DNA of 6,146 nucleotides from contig MHFC01000006.1 of assembly GCA_001804025.1 (NCBI GenBank), forward strand, positions 3,746-9,891, written 5' to 3'. This stretch comes from Omnitrophica bacterium GWA2_52_8 (GTDB lineage Bacteria > Omnitrophota > Omnitrophia > Omnitrophales > Aquincolibacteriaceae). This document shows, one piece after another, positions 5,287 to 6,146 of the stretch. How positions within the stretch are numbered: position 1 is the stretch's first letter; each line of letters begins with the position of its first letter. Position numbers and translations under genes: made by a program. The notes beneath the pieces were generated by a model that did no database searches, was not told the origin of the DNA, and worked only from the letters and a program-made list of their open reading frames with translations.

Positions 5287-6146
5287 TTACTTTTTTTCCT
5301 GTTCAAGCCGCCGCAATAGCGCCGTCATGTCAGCGGGCAGGGCTGCCTCAAAATGGACTCTCTGTTTAGTTTCAGGATGCGTAAATTCAAGGTAAGCGGC
5401 ATGCAAAGCCTGACGGTTGATCCAAGGCGATGGGATGCCGTAAAGCATATCGCCTAAAACCGGGTGCCCGAGATGGGTCATGTGAACCCGGATTTGGTGC
5501 GTCCGGCCGGTCCGGGGCCGGACTTCCAGCAGGGTTGCCCCGCCGAAACGTTTCAAGACCCGGTAATAGGTCGTTGCGTCCTTGCCCCCCGAAGGCTTGA
5601 TGATAACTTTCTTGCGGTTCAGGAACGCCCTGCCGACAGGTTCCTCGCAAATCCCCTCCTCGTGCTGCACATTGCCGCGCACCACAACCTGATAGCGTTT
5701 GTCCACGAGATACTTGCGGAACTGCCGGGCAAGAAATTCATGCGCGAGATTGTTTTTCGCAACCACCATAATCCCCGAGGTGTCTTTGTCCAGCCTGTGA
5801 ACTATCCCCGGCCGCGCCTCCTCAGACCCGTCGGAGAGTGATTGCACATGATACAACAGCGCATTGACCAAAGTATGCGTCGGATTGCCGTGCGCCGGAT
5901 GGACCACCATTCCGGGCGCTTTATTGACAACCAAAACATGCGCATCCTCAAAAATAATATCAATCGGAATATCTTCGGCTCGCGTTCCGCGGTCCTGCTC
6001 CCGGCGGCCCGTATGAATGACCACCGTCTCTCCGCGCTTGACCGGATAATGCGCCGACACATTACGGCCGTTGACGAGCACCTCGCCGTTCTCGATCATT
6101 TTTTTTACCTTCGTCCGTGAAAATACATGGGGCAGTTCGCGGCTTA
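5287..6146 (-). CDS. rluD: Ribosomal large-subunit pseudouridine synthase, RluA/RluD family (5' end outside window)
   Basis: Partial at its N-terminus. The ATG at 6099 is internal: the frame continues upstream without a stop to the window edge and encodes ELPHVFSRTKVKK, which joins the following ENGEVLVNG to form an S4 RNA-binding domain, the usual start of RluD proteins. At least 285 residues are present. Counting from the internal Met, the catalytic block is GIVHRLDKDTSGIMVVAK (98-115) with D104 as the nucleophilic aspartate, and RTGRTHQIRVH (196-206) is the second family signature. The enzyme isomerises uridines in 23S rRNA; RluD proper acts in helix 69. RluC-type members share these motifs, so the exact target site is inferred. 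It ends 68 nt before ubiD, and no terminator hairpin with a T-run follows, so readthrough into the quinone operon is possible. Function is unrelated to the genes downstream. Confidence 0.92.
   Translation of the reverse strand, partial: SRELPHVFSRTKVKKMIENGEVLVNGRNVSAHYPVKRGETVVIHTGRREQDRGTRAEDIPIDIIFEDAHVLVVNKAPGMVVHPAHGNPTHTLVNALLYHVQSLSDGSEEARPGIVHRLDKDTSGIMVVAKNNLAHEFLARQFRKYLVDKRYQVVVRGNVQHEEGICEEPVGRAFLNRKKVIIKPSGGKDATTYYRVLKRFGGATLLEVRPRTGRTHQIRVHMTHLGHPVLGDMLYGIPSPWINRQALHAAYLEFTHPETKQRVHFEAALPADMTALLRRLEQEKK

Noticed and set aside
5287..6099. Full-length pseudouridine synthase starting at the ATG at 6099
   Set aside because: The frame stays open to the window edge, and the upstream residues complete the S4 domain, so this Met is internal.
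1..6146. Recurrent TTCCGG-like words as a dispersed repeat or uptake signal
   Set aside because: They fall inside coding regions at irregular spacing and in varying contexts, which is explained by codon use (Arg, Gly, Pro, Lys codons); no fixed longer consensus was seen.

Overview
The window is bacterial and densely coded. Every gene lies on the minus strand, so transcription runs from high to low coordinates. The core is a menaquinone (vitamin K2) cluster of the futalosine type. In transcription order it holds a UbiD-family decarboxylase (5218-3746), a UbiA-family polyprenyltransferase (3774-2893), the flavin prenyltransferase UbiX (2893-2258), chorismate dehydratase MqnA (2257-1382), the radical-SAM enzyme MqnC (1347-268) and the 5' end of a UbiE/MenG methyltransferase that runs off the left edge (268-1). 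Upstream, cut by the right edge, is a RluD-type rRNA pseudouridine synthase (6146-5287), which is unrelated in function.

The six quinone genes are packed like one operon: a 29-nt overlap (ubiD/ubiA), a 1-nt TAATG overlap (ubiA/ubiX), directly abutting TAA-GTG (ubiX/mqnA), a 34-nt gap with a good Shine-Dalgarno (mqnA/mqnC) and a 1-nt TGATG overlap (mqnC/menG). The only real spacer is the 68 nt between rluD and ubiD. It carries a sigma70-like promoter whose predicted start site falls on the A of the ubiD ATG, so the operon mRNA may be leaderless. A 22-bp imperfect palindrome covers the -35 box.

How the genes work together (family knowledge): MqnA dehydrates chorismate to 3-enolpyruvyl-benzoate. 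MqnE and a nucleosidase (MqnB or MTAN), neither seen here, lead to dehypoxanthine futalosine. MqnC cyclises it and MqnD (not here) releases 1,4-dihydroxy-6-naphthoate. The UbiA-type enzyme attaches the polyprenyl tail, the UbiD-type enzyme removes the carboxylate using prenylated FMN made by UbiX, and MenG methylates to menaquinone. The window therefore encodes the entry step, one middle step and the complete tail end; mqnB, mqnD and mqnE must be elsewhere.

Organism: a bacterium that uses Shine-Dalgarno sequences and has moderate G+C (by eye near 50%), respiring with menaquinone made by the futalosine route. That route is scattered over many phyla, and the sequence alone does not fix which one. 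I see no mobile element, CRISPR array, tRNA or rRNA, and no gene-free stretch above 300 bases. This is an ordinary biosynthetic locus; the points worth a second look are regulatory rather than a new system.
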